Source of the DNA: Rostratula benghalensis
Lineage: Eukaryota; Chordata; Aves; Charadriiformes; Rostratulidae
Direction: 5' to 3'
NCBI GenBank assembly: GCA_013399305.1
Contig: VXAI01000013.1
Span: 1,500,882-1,564,881, forward strand
Length of the DNA: 64,000 nucleotides
The stretch's first letter is position 1. Each line of letters starts with the position of its first letter. Below are positions 25,601-36,640 of the stretch, one piece after another. Both the position numbers and the translations under genes were made by a program. The notes beneath the pieces were generated by a model. That model worked only from the letters and a program-made list of their open reading frames with translations. It had not been told where the DNA came from and searched no databases.

Positions 25601-27440
25601 TGCTGTTAGAATCCCTAGTCATTTATTGCAGAAGAATCCCAGAACAGATGAGCTCATTCAGAATTAAAACCTTGTCTCCTCATTTACACGGGGAAGGACT
25701 ACAAAACAAGGTGACATCAATATCTGGGGAGGAAAAATAAAGTAAAAAAATAAGTCAGAATCAAAACTCTGTACATGACATCCACAAAAAACCCACACAA
25801 AACAAAAGAATCAGATACAGCTCAAAGGTTCCTCTGTTCAGAGAAGCCCAGCTCATAACTATCAGTTAACTAATAGCAATGAGTGCTACTTTGTTTTGTC
25901 TTTAACATGTCTACCACCTCAGCTAGTGCCTGAAGCTGGCTAAGAAAGAGATTCTCCAAACTCTCCATATATAAATCAGTTCTGATCTATAATATGGCTT
26001 CATAATGCAGACAGAATCTCAATAGGCACAAAAAACCCCACCAGAATAGGAACTTTAAACCAAGCACTCTTGAAAGGAACACCATCCTCACACCACACAA
26101 AGGGTAAGCATAAATCCTGTGAGCATCCTATTATATGCTCAACTCCAAGTCAAAAAAAAAAAACACCCCAAAATCACTGACGCACACCCTGATGTGGCAT
26201 TAATCCAGGATGATAAAGAGATTAGACAGTTGTGTTTGTAACAGATGAAGTAATTAATATAAAAGCACAAAGACATCAAGGTTTTGGCAGTGACTGCTGC
26301 TTAAAGTTGCTCACAACTACTGTGTAATTGCTAATTCTTTATTTCCTGAGCACCCAACTTGACATCTTGGATCTGATGAGCAGAGCCAAGTGCTGCCTAA
26401 ATTAATGAGGTATGTATGCTAAATATATAAGTACTCTCCTATGTTAAGTGTTCTTAGAAATCATACCCTTGTGATACTCAGTTGGGCATCCAAATTTAGT
26501 ACTTCTGGCCTCTATTTTAAGGTTTGATCACTGTCTAGATAGGGTCCCAGAAGAGACTATATTAATAAAGTACTACCTCAGTGCATACAAAAGGCAGCAA
26601 TTCTTTGTGCTTAAGACCTATTATTTCTTGATACAGTCTTTGTGATTTCATATGGAAAATGCATCACTAGAGGTGAAGCCACAGGTTTGAGTGATTCAGG
26701 TAGGAAAAGAACCTTATCAGAGCAAGTTTGGAGATAAGTACATTAACTGCCCAATTCTGCTAAAACAAGGTAACAGCAGCAAAATGGTTAAAGACTTCCA
26801 AAGCTGGTATCACTTAATGTTTCCAATGGTATACACATTAAGAAAGGCAAAACTACATCAATTTATTATTGCAGTATCAATGTTATCTTTATAGCAGAAG
26901 GAAATGGATAGAAGGAAGGGGAAATAAAAAATAATCAGACTAGGATGAACAGCTCAGTGACTGGAGAGACTGGGACCACAGAACACAAACCACCACAGCA
27001 ACTAAACATCTACAGTCATCTAATAACACACAATATCAGCAGAGGAATAGGTATATTTAAGGCATATTTAAAGTTCTGTCACACTAGGAAGCGATACAAT
27101 GATTTCTTCTAGTTTCCAACTGGTCTTAGGCTCCTGTCACAGTTTCCCTGGGAACCTTCCGAGTTCAGTGTACACCCCAGTATTATGAAGTACAGAGAGC
27201 TGGTTACTGACAGTGACTCCAGTGACATCTTCTTCTCTGAACCTGTAACACCTATTCTCCGGAGAACCACAACAGTTTCTTTGGGAACATGTTCTTTTAG
27301 CTTTCTGATATTCTACAAAACATATTGGGCAATCAGGTACTTGCAGTTTGCTCCCGGGACTGGAGTGAGAAATTACTTTTTTATATTCATTTCTTATCAG
27401 ATCACTGTTTAATTCATGCCAGGTTCAGTTAAATGTGCAA
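19621..27440. other. Intergenic region between BRD1 promoter and the 27.4-kb poly(A) signal
   Basis: No gene is recognised here. The first part (19.6-20.5 kb) is the shoulder of the CpG island and includes a C-rich run at about 20079-20098 and a poly-A run at about 20462. From about 20.8 to 24.0 kb the base composition is less AT-rich, and several overlapping short plus-strand frames (80-93 codons at 21738-22320 and 22713-23010) appear. None has a domain I know or paired splice sites. That stretch could be an old decayed repeat. From 24 to 27.4 kb the sequence is ordinary AT-rich spacer. Confidence 0.55.
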
Positions 27441-27449
27441 ATAAATATG

Positions 27450-27455
27450 TTTATT
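27450..27455 (-). terminator. Poly(A) signal AATAAA for the unrecognised minus-strand gene
   Basis: A canonical AATAAA on the minus strand lies about 350 nt after the stop codon at 27807-27805, a normal 3' UTR length for a short gene. It supports reading 27805-27975 as a terminal exon. No other gene on this strand ends here. Confidence 0.5.
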
Positions 27456-27804
27456 CACAATATCTGAAACAGGTAACAAGTACATAAAGGCATAAATGGG
27501 GGAAAAAGAAAAAAAAAAATCCCACACAAAAATTACACTTCTGAAGTTAAATAAGAGTTAAATAAGAATTTTGGTTGCTTCCCTTCCAGAGGCCTTGCAC
27601 AGACTTTCCTAATACTCATCTTCCCAAATGACTACATTCTTTTACACACTTACACCTCAGACTGCACGCTTAATGGACAATCTCTATCTTTAAAGTATCA
27701 CTACACAAATGCTGCAACATTCACCACAAGCCGGCAGTCTGGAGCCTTCTCTTGGAATTGCAGTTACTTTTTCTTTCCTTTGCAGTCATCTTACCAGATC
27801 ACCG

Positions 27805-27975
27805 TCATCTCATTGATTTATTCTTCATATTAGTTGGTTGTTCGTGAGAAGACTTTCTGGCCCCAACTTTCCTCAGATTTTTAAGACCTAATTTCTTAAG
27901 TTTCCGGTGTATGTGTGCGTAACAGAAAGTGTCACCTATTTCACTCCACCTGTGAATACATCGATAAATTACATA
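27805..27975 (-). CDS. Candidate terminal exon of an unrecognised gene
   Basis: A 57-codon open stretch (56 aa plus TGA) starts right after a minus-strand acceptor (CAGTGGTTTAG|TATG) in phase 0, matching the phase-0 end of the exon at 28819-28952. It reads YVIYRCIHRWSEIGDTFCYA, then a lysine-rich helix-like segment HIHRKLKKLGLKNLRKVGAR, then a polar tail. The composition (Trp, Cys, Tyr and amphipathic Lys/Leu spacing) looks like real protein rather than translated AT-rich noise. A second acceptor at TATTCACAG, nearer the Trp, would change the phase and does not fit the upstream exon. I do not recognise the family. The basic tail would suit a nucleic-acid or chromatin contact, but that is a guess. 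Confidence 0.5.
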   Translation of the reverse strand, partial: YVIYRCIHRWSEIGDTFCYAHIHRKLKKLGLKNLRKVGARKSSHEQPTNMKNKSMR

Positions 27976-28450
27976 CTAAACCACTGATTAGATAAGCCAA
28001 ATAGAAGATAAATTAAAGGAGTAAGCAACTTTTAATCTTAACTGTCACTAAACCTTAAGATTTAGTTTCCTTAAGGAAATTACGAAAAAAGGAAGAGGTA
28101 CAGAGAGACATATATGGAAAGAGTAACGGGGAGTGGGAAAGCACAAAGTGAATTTCCAATTTCCAGTCTTTTTAAATTTACTGTACAACTTTGGACTATA
28201 AATTGGGAAACTCTTTAAAGCCACAGCCATTTGAGAAAATAAAAAATAAGTTAAAAAAGGAAATTAAAAGAACAGCTAGAGCCCAATATTCTAACATATT
28301 CATGGTTTCTGGGGCATGACAATTCACAGTAAAATTTAACATACCTGTTACAATTTTATAGTTCTCTAAGTGAGACTTTATGAGAGAATGCATTTCTGTT
28401 TATTATTATTATTGTATGTTAAATAATCACCATAATTACCTTTGAACAGA

Positions 28451-28496
28451 CTGCTAACTAAGCTCGCACACCTCTATTACAGAGTCTAGTTAGCAG
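28451..28496. repeat. Inverted repeat, 10-bp perfect arms
   Basis: CTGCTAACTA at 28451-28460 and its exact reverse complement at 28487-28496 flank a 26-nt loop, inside the intron between the two candidate exons. It could fold as a hairpin in a transcript from either strand. No known RNA family is recognised. Confidence 0.6.
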
Positions 28497-28818
28497 ATGT
28501 GGCCAAGACAAAGCTTCACTTTTAATTAGTTGCATTCATATAAATGCACTTTTCCAAACAGTGGAAATTGGGAAAGTCAAAATAACTTCACCTGAAATCA
28601 CACTTTGGCCTCAGTTAGAGCTACAGTCTTCAACTGTATCGGCAAAAACAGAATGCAAGTTATAATATGGAACTAACAAGGGCTGCCAGCACACAGCCTA
28701 CAGCTGTTTTGAGGTGGTTTTGAGTAACATGCAAATGAAAAAAAAAAAAAAAAACCAACACCCAATAAACTTGACATCAGATTTCCAAAGGAAACCTTAA
28801 CCGTAATAGATCATTTAC

Positions 28819-28952
28819 TTTGTTGATGGGCACCATCCATTTGGCAGACCAAACATAGTACAAACATACACATACTACAGAATGTTCAAGAGCTCCACTT
28901 TGCACATCAAAAAAGTGATCAACCAATTTCTTTGTATACTGCCATATATCCA
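28819..28952 (-). CDS. Candidate internal exon of an unrecognised gene
   Basis: A 134-nt open stretch lies between a minus-strand acceptor (AAATGTTTTAG|TGGATATATGG) and a donor (AACAAA|GTAAATG, GT at 28818-28817). It starts with two bases of a split codon, gives 44 codons and ends in phase 0. The peptide begins DIWQYTKKLVDHFFDVQSGA and continues through a hydrophobic, Cys- and Tyr-rich helix to VWSAKWMVPINK. It looks like a packed alpha-helical domain and joins in frame to the exon at 27805-27975. Together they give 100 residues. I cannot name the protein. The donor is only moderate and the exon could be a remnant of a decayed gene, but two phase-matched exons plus a poly(A) signal make chance less likely. 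Confidence 0.48.
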
Positions 28953-29216
28953 CTAAAACATTTTTAGAGTAATTCTGTTAAATTTTTAAAAATATATAAA
29001 TAAATAAGTCAATTAACTGATGAAAACAACCCAGATAAAAAAACCCAAAACAACAAACCTAAAGTATTTACTTAAGCACTATGATTGAAGAAAAGGTTCT
29101 CTCTCTAAACATTGCCTTAATCTGAAACTAAGCATTGCTTTCAAAACAGAATTCTGTCACTGTTGCTGTTACTGTTTTTCTCCTGCTTCCCCTCCCAAAG
29201 GCAAGACGTGAGTTAC

Positions 29217-29321
29217 GATGACCAGTGACACTGTAGCCAAGGAAGAAGGAATCTCTGACTGCTACTAGGAATTTGACGACAAATCTCAACAACACACCAC
29301 ATTGTATCTTTACCCAGATTT
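29217..29321 (-). CDS. Possible further upstream exon of the same unrecognised gene
   Basis: On the minus strand an acceptor (GTGATTTCTACAG|AAATC) opens a 105-nt stretch that ends at a weak donor (GGTCATC|GTAACT). It would leave one base, which joins the TG at the start of the 28819-28952 exon to make a leucine codon, so the phase fits. The reading (IWVKIQCGVLLRFVVKFLVA...) is hydrophobic. A second frame of the same stretch is also open, and the donor has a poor exon-side base, so support is weak. Alternatively a first exon in the CpG island (donor at 30179-30180) may splice straight to 28952, also phase-compatible. Confidence 0.22.
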
Positions 29322-30429
29322 CTGTAGAAATCACATGCATGAAAACAAGGCAACAGAACACCTTGCTTCACCTCCACCCCACCCAAAAAGCCTGGATCAC
29401 CTTCTCCATTTGCCAACTGTGACTAATGTTTCTCAGTCACAGGAGACAGCCACGGACCCCACAGCTGAACATCAAAACTGGAGGGACTTTATCCAGAGAA
29501 GTCCCAAGGTCTCAAACACACAGCGGGCCACTGCTTCGCTGAACCGATGCAACGCGTACCCTTCATCCCTGAACAGCCTTCCCTGGGACGGCCACACAGG
29601 ACATCAGGCTGACGTGCCACCCCCGAGGCAGGCACTGGCTGAAAATACAGCAAAACGGAACATCAGACCACAGAAACATACGAAGATGGATTTTTTTTTT
29701 TTTTTAAATGCAAAGACACATAGTAAAGACGGAACTCCAGCAGAAGATAAAGGCTGTGTTCTGACTAGCTGCATGCCCGCGCTTCAGCAGAGCCACGTCC
29801 ACGAAGACCTCCCCTGGGGGTTTCGGCCAAGGGAGGCCACCAGCCCTTCCTGTCGCCGAGGCCCTGCCGGCAGCTCACCGCCCGTCAGCCACCGGCTCCC
29901 GGCGCTGTCCCGCCCGCCAGACCCCGCTGCGAGGACCGGGACGGCCGCTTCGACCGCGGCCGGCCCGGTGCAAGATCTGGGCGTTCGCCCGCGGCCACCG
30001 GGCAGAAGCCCCGGCAGTTCCTCCCTCCAGACCTGCGGCGCCGCAGGAACCCACCGGCCGCTGCCAGCCCGTCCCCGCCGCCCTCAGAGCCGCCACCGCC
30101 GCCCACCCTCAGCCGCCCCAGAAACGGAGCGAGCTGAGGCGAGCGGCCGTGCCTCTGCGGACCAAGGCTCACGTCTCACCCCGGATGCGCCGCAGAGAGC
30201 GGGACAACCGGCTCCGGCCGCCGCCCCAATCCGCATCCGGGCGCGGCGCCACCCCGCCGCCCCCTGAGCGCCAGGACCCCCGGGGGCAGCCATTTTGCCG
30301 CGCACGGCCCGGATGACATGTTGCGCGTCGTGCGTGGCACCGCCCCCCTCCCCCCCCGCGCCCGGCGCCTGCGCACCGCGCCCCGTGGCGGCCGAGCCGG
30401 GGCAGCCTGCTCAGCGCCGCGGCGGCGGC

Positions 30430-30557
30430 GGCGGCCGGAGACAAAGCAACCGGCTAATGAATGGGACGGTCCCGCCCGGCCCTTCCTTTTAACTCCTTCG
30501 GGCCCGGTCGGGTGGCGGCGACGACCTCCGACTTCTTCAGCGGCGGCCGCCCGGGAG
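30430..30557 (+). other. ZBED4: Probable noncoding exon 1 of ZBED4
   Basis: The end is set by the consensus donor GGGAG|GTGAGT (GT at 30558). The start is a guess within the CpG island, as no TATA box is seen. There is no in-frame path from here into the ZBED4 reading frame, so this would be 5' UTR, consistent with the gene's single coding exon. Confidence 0.5.
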
Positions 30558-30639
30558 GTGAGTGGCCCCGTTCCGGCACCGGGAGGGGGTTAGGGGAGGA
30601 CGAGCCGGACCGCCCTGCCCGGCCCCCGCCGATCCCCCC

Positions 30640-30750
30640 NNNNNNNNNNNNNNNNNNNNNNNNNNNNNNNNNNNNNNNNNNNNNNNNNNNNNNNNNNNNN
30701 NNNNNNNNNNNNNNNNNNNNNNNNNNNNNNNNNNNNNNNNNNNNNNNNNN
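30640..30750. other. Assembly gap (111 N)
   Basis: A run of N just downstream of the proposed ZBED4 exon-1 donor, in GC-rich sequence. Confidence 0.99.
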
Positions 30751-33700
30751 GCCCCGCGCCCCCTCGGGCCCGGTGGCGTCCCGTCCCGCCTGGGAGCGCC
30801 CGCAGGACAGCGCCGCCAGGCCGGGGAGGGGGCGTGTGGCGGTGGGGCGGCGCAGGAAGCAAGGGACTAGGCCCGCCGTGCTGGCTCCATTGTCTGTGAG
30901 GCCTCGGGAGGGGGCCTGGCCGGCCCGGCAGGCGGGGGTCGCCGGTCCCCGGGGGTTTGGGGCTGGCCCGGACCGCCTGGCAGGCTCTGCCGCCCCCCGC
31001 CCGGGGAGGGGGTGCCCGCCAAGCCGCTGGCCGCGCCCCGAGCCCGCCCGGCATTGTGCGCGACGCGGGCCGGGCCGGCGGGAGCCGCCGGGGCTCCGCG
31101 CCCGTTCCCACCTGGCGGGGAGGCGGCAGCCGGGCCCGCTGAGGGAGCGGTGACCATGTGGCCGCTGCCATCCTGAGCTAAGATGGCCCGGGCAGCCCCG
31201 GGGGCGGGAGCCCGCCGTCCCTCTGCAGCGGGCGGCCGCGACGACCGCAGGGCTCACGGTGCCGGCCGGGGCTGTGGGGACCGGACGGGCTTACCGGCCG
31301 AACGCCGGGGCCGAAAAACCCAGGAAATCCTAAAAAGCGTTCCCCCCGCCTCCCTGAGAACGTGGGACACGAGGGGGGCAGGCGCCGCGGCGTAAACATC
31401 GCATCGCTTCCTGCGTGGGGTGAAGTTCCCAGCCCCGTCTGTCTTGGACAGGCTCGTTCAAGGCGGCTGTATACGGAAAACAAGCAGAATTTAACTTTCC
31501 TCCTTCTCTCTTTTTCTACTTGCGATGCCGTAGTTTTGCTTAAAAATGTCTCCTGTAACTTCCAGATCTACGCTGAGACAGCTGCTGATGGCAAACGGCG
31601 GCTGTTACAGTGCTCACTGCATTTCGGAGGGCGTCTGTTACACTTAAAGTTGTCTGCTGCACGTGCAGTCTACTAGAAGTGTAAAAGCATTTATTAATGC
31701 TATGAAAGGTAAAAAGGCCTCTTTTGCATTAATGGTGATTCAAGTTGTCATTGCTAAGTTTAGTAGCATTTGGCTTTGCAGTGGGGAAAAAAGTCCTCTT
31801 TCCCCAGTTGTTTCTCTCCGGTGCTTACATGTTAGCAGTTGTGTCTGGTTTCTGGGGGGGTACCTTTTGAGACTATTCAATCATTTAGTGTGAACTGTTA
31901 TGCTACACCTATAATACCAAGCAGAGAAAGTCTTTCAAGCTGCCCTAACTTAGTTCTTAGGATTTCCTTATGTGTTGTTCTCTGTGTGGTCCATGATGTA
32001 TGTGTGTGTGTTTTGCTTTTCAAGAGAGTGAGTGCAGTTCTTAGCTTTTAAAGGTCATCTGCAGTAGTGCAACATTTCACTTAAAAGCTCAGATGTACAC
32101 CCTTGGGAGAATGTTCATGGAGTACCTTCTGGAGGTAGTGAAGTCTGGAAGACTTTATCACCTATCCCCAAGATACCACGTTCCTACTAGAAAGCCTGTA
32201 TTTGTGCAACTACTGGGCAGGGGCATTCTAGTTATTGTTTACTATGGAGACTGGTTTTATGGAGAAAAAAATCTTATATCACACCATTGTATATTAAAAG
32301 CAGCAGAAATTATTTTGGGGACTCAGAAATTTGCCTGCTAGGGATAAGACCAACAGTCAAGGTGCTGAAAATTTGTATATGGTTGGATGGCTGTCTCCTT
32401 TGGTGCTTACAGTATTGCTGCTACTGTCCAACTTTAATGGATGTTGAGGAATTTATTCCATGGAAGTTTTCCAGAGCAGACAAATATAAGAATTGATTAA
32501 GTAAAATGAAATATCTGAACTAAGCATCTCAGAGAAGAGTTTTCTAAACACTTGTACTTTTGAACAACTCAACATTTTTTACTTTTTTCTCTGTATAAAG
32601 CAAAATAGTGACAGCTACAGCATCCTCAGTGATAATGAGAAAAGCAAAGTATATAACAGTAGAACATTGTCTTTCTGTTACCTTGTCTGCTATGGCCTCT
32701 CTCTCTCTGTTTGGTGTTTCCACCTATTACAGCTCATTTTAAATCTAGACTGCAAACGCCCCGAGCAAGAATCGTGTTTGCAGAACAGCTTGTGTCATGG
32801 GGTCATGGGTGGTTAGTGCAGAGGGGGTCTCCTTCAGTACACATAATACATCACTTAAGCTTATAACAGGTCCTTTGGAAATACAGAGGCCAGCTGAATG
32901 TTACACGTTTTAAAATTGGCTATCTATCTGAAGTTTTGAATGGAAAGTGGAATATCTTCTTATCAAAGACTCTTAGGAACTAGATGTTATGGAAGAAAGT
33001 CCCGGCAAACTCTTAGGTTGCAGGGAATAGTTGCTGATTTATGTGTGTGGCCTTTGAGCTCATTGTGTCTATTTTTTTTTTGTCTCTTTCCCCTCCCCTC
33101 TTTCTTGGAGTTTTTATTCCAATTTTTAGAACTCTAAATACAGTAATTTCCTAGGGATTTTTGTGTGTGTGTCTTTGAAAAAGTTTGAGTGAAAGAATGC
33201 AGGTTTTATATCTCAACACCTCGCTGCATTTTACCACCATTTGCAGTGAAGAGTCTGTATGAGAGAATTTTGTAAATCCTGTCTTATGAGGCTCGCTTTT
33301 CATTTGTGGTGAGTTCTCATCTTCAAAATGAACAAATTGTGCTATGGGGTTGCCACTGTAATGTGCTGTTAAAATAATTGGCTATAAGCAAACAGGTGTA
33401 ATGATGCATATGTATTAGCTTAAGTTTAGGTAGAAAACAGTTCCTCAGACAGCTTAGCAGGGGACTTTGCACAACGTAGACCGTAGTGTTTAACTCATCC
33501 TTGTGACTGAATTTCTTTTTGCCTAAGTAGGGACAATCTAGATATTTTAGTAGTGTGGACATCAATGGATGTAATTTACATAGTGTTTTCTGTTCCAGTG
33601 TAGACTGTAAAAACAGGTTAATGAAAAGGTGTTATCTTGCATGTGGCAAATGTGCATTGTCTTCTGTACACCTTTGGCTGTTTATTTTGCATTTGCTGCT

Positions 33701-35869
33701 GGCATCATCAATATCTGTCAATTCACACTATGGGATATTTGATTTCACTCAATTAGTTTCTGTGGCCTAAAGATGGCTTTCAAGTGAAACTTGGAGTTTA
33801 AAGCACACAACAAGAAGAACAGCTAAAGTTTCTATAAGTTTTAGTTTTTTTCCCCCAAAGCAGAACTTCTATTATGTAGTGCAATGCCATGCCTAGTTGA
33901 ACTATGATAGTATTGGTTTTGGGGTTTTTTTGATTATGAGGAAGGGTGTAATATAATGGTCTTCTTAATGGTCTGTTAAAACCACAGGAAAATAGTTTGA
34001 CTTTTAAGATCCTTACTTTCTTTCAAGTGTGATATTTCAGAACAAATTGTGATTTTTTATTTTAAATTGAACAATGTATTGGAAAGTGAAGTATCAGTCT
34101 TTCCTACAGCCTGTGTAAGGCTGGTTTTCAGTGGGTGTTGACATAAAAAATATTACAATACTACCATATTCTTTATTTGAACTTACAGCCTGTGTGCTCT
34201 GTTTAGCTATTGCCTCTGTTCTATCTCACACCACTTTTCCCTTCCCCCTTTGATTTGTAGTGACACGTAGGGTGGGACAATCCCTCTTTGAAGATTTAGG
34301 GGGTTACTAGTTCACTTCTATAGGTGTCTGAAACCTTACTGGATGAATTTTTTTTAGTCACATCAGCTGGTTTATGTTCACTAGTGTCATACAGATACAT
34401 ATTTCCCTTGGTGTACTACAGTAAATTTTGCACCAAGTGCTCTCGTCTTCTGTACATTTAATGCAAAAGGCAGTTCTGGATTTCAGTAGTCAATAGCATG
34501 AAAATTGCAGCTGAAAATAGGCTTGGTATAAACAGCTGTGACATTTTAAGAATACTTTCTTGCAATTCTTTACAAATGTATGGAAGAAGATGTTTGAAAT
34601 TAATAATGTATTTGTCTCGTATGACAGTGATCAAAGAATTTGTTCCAGTTTTCCCCCAAATATGTTCATTTAATAGCATTTCAAAAATTATGCTGCTTAC
34701 CTGTTGCTGTAGTTCTGTATGCTATTTTCTGAATCAGTGTTTGCCTCTAAAGAAAATAAGTTTGGACCCAGGTAAAATGACTCTTTCTTTGTTATTCTTT
34801 TCAGTAAAATAAACAATCGAGAAAATCCAAACGTCGGTTTGAATGGAATGAAATGTTTGACCCAGCTTGAAAATATTTTATAATCATCTTTAACACATGA
34901 AAGAATGGGAAAATGGTAATAGAAGGGTTGTGGGGGTTTGACATTGTTTTTTTTTTTTTTTTTTTTAAGACACGGGGAGGATAAAGGTGCATTATTTGTA
35001 GTTTCTTGCCTGTAGTCTGATGGCTCTGGCACTTGCAAGGAATGTGGGAGAGCCAGGTTCACTTCCCTGCTTTGCCTGAGGACCTGAATCCGCATCTCAG
35101 GAGAGTTCCCTGACTGCACCTGCTGAGCACCCTGCGCCGGGTGGGTCTCTCTCCTTGGCTGACACCTTTGTATACATTATTTAAATGTTTGCTGTTGTAG
35201 GGACAGGTGAAGTGTCTCATCTTAACAGTCAAATTAGCCAGCCACACTGCTCAGGAGATGCTTTCGCTTGCTTAAGAGGCAGTATGGAAGTATCTTTAAG
35301 TGAAAATGTTGGTGAAAGCTTACATGTATTTCATTCTATAATGCACATTAAGTCAGCAATCAGGACTTTCCTCCCTTTGAGAGGTGTTCTCAAGGGAAAA
35401 AAAAATAAACAAACCCAAAAAGCATGTGCGTGTATGTATCAGTCATGATCTCACTAAGTAAGAGCCGTAAGGACTGACTGATGCTTTACTGATTTTACCC
35501 CTGTTGATTCTTGACCCATTTGAAGTTTAGAAAAGGGGCAAAACACCATCCTGACCGTTGAGTGTTGCAGAGTCCAGCACTTTCTACATTTGGATTTCGC
35601 GTCAAAGTTGACTTCCCAGATTTTTTAAGATGGCAGAAAAAATTCTTGGTTGGTTGGTTGCTTTTTTGGTGTACTGGGGTTGTGTGTGACAGCTTGAGCA
35701 TTTGCACAATGACACTCATGTCTGGATAATGATCAGTGGGACTGAAGTTGCGAAACTCCAAAAATATGTCCTGTGATAGACTGTTTTGGTCTGTTTTGTT
35801 GCTAACTCAAAATATCTGACTTAATATGCTCCACTTACAATCATTCCTTTCTCATACATGGGGAATTAT

Positions 35870-36640
35870 AATCTGGTATTGATCCTGCGTGTGTTGGTGC
35901 CACTGAAGCACTTAGTGTGATTCCCCATCCCTGGGCCACATACCAGCCTAGGAGAAGCCAGGCATGAATTGTGAAGGACAAAGGACCAGAGTGGTGAGGA
36001 ACTCTCTTAATTCTCCTGCCTCCTGCTTCCCCTAATGCTTGGAAATGGTAATGTCAATCTGTCACCCCCTGACAGCCTAGTACATCTCTACCTGTATCAT
36101 GTCCCAAAGGGAGGTGATACCAGAACTTGCAGATCTAGCAAGTTCTGGACTTGCACAATTGGTGGAAAGTTGTGCACATCCAATCGTTTGCATTGTCCAG
36201 AGGTGAAAAATACCTGATGAAAGTCAATTACCTTGGACCTTATAAGTAGCAATTCTAACAAGACCCCTTGAGCTCTTCTGGATGGCAGCAGGCTGTGACC
36301 AGCACCTCCCCAGTGTTGGGATGCTGCTTGGGCAAACACCTCGAGGACTAAAAGGCCAGGGGGAGTCTCAGTTATCACCTGCTGAGGAATGCTGATGCAT
36401 TCTGAGTATTGACTCCAGACTCCAAGAGGGAAATTTTAACTATAGGCTTTATTGCCTCTCTTTTATCCACCCTGTTATATACACATTAACTCATACGAGT
36501 ATGGAAGTTCTTACACTTGACTAGATCCAAATATTTGTCTGTGTGCGCTAAAATAGGGGCACCTGTTGGCTCACTGGAGTCTCCTGTTGTGAAGGAACCT
36601 TTTGGTCCTCGCAGTTAAAAGCTCAGGTGAGGGGGAGTGT
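35870..36640 (+). mobile_element. LTR-like segment, possibly an old solo LTR
   Basis: This block differs from its AT-rich surroundings and has LTR-like order: a moderate-GC upstream part, a TATA-like 'ccttataagtagc' near 36238, GC-richer 'agcacctccccagtgttggg' near 36300, a second TATA-like 'ctaaaaggccaggggg' near 36348, and then a T-rich stretch. I see no retroviral genes, no clear primer-binding site and no defined target duplication, so the limits are approximate. It might instead be unique regulatory DNA. Confidence 0.3.
36120..36148. repeat. Perfect 11-bp hairpin
   Basis: CCAGAACTTGC and its exact reverse complement GCAAGTTCTGG flank a 7-nt spacer (AGATCTA). A second, weaker hairpin follows immediately (TGCACAA at 36152-36158, TTGTGCA at 36170-36176). 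The pair lies in the LTR-like block. Confidence 0.8.

Larger units (their letters stand above)
29760..31420. promoter_or_regulatory. CpG island, probable bidirectional promoter (ZBED4 plus strand; unrecognised gene minus strand)
   Basis: A sharply GC- and CpG-rich block sits at the 5' side of ZBED4, interrupted by a 111-N gap. On the plus strand it contains a strong donor, CCGGGAG|GTGAGTGG. On the minus strand it contains two good donors: CATCCGGG|GTGAGACG near 30180 and GACGGGCG|GTGAGCTG near 29879. Transcripts could therefore leave in both directions. YY1-like elements occur at 30285-30297 (minus, CAAAATGGCTGCC) and 31180-31187 (AAGATGGC). YY1 sites are common just downstream of starts in CpG-island promoters. 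Confidence 0.7.

Noticed and set aside
28337..28387. Possible 51-nt minus-strand exon (MHSLIKSHLENYKIVT) between the two candidate exons
   Set aside because: The donor (AACAG|GTATGTT) is good, but the acceptor is weak and the only open phase fits neither neighbouring exon. Kept out of the gene model.
28580..28680. Exon-like segment with a donor at the 'cttcacctg' near 28588 (minus strand)
   Set aside because: All three frames contain stop codons.
30454..31257. Open frames of 100-267 codons on both strands around 30.5-31.2 kb
   Set aside because: Same cause: a 111-N gap and a CpG island. The region is ZBED4 promoter and the start of its intron.
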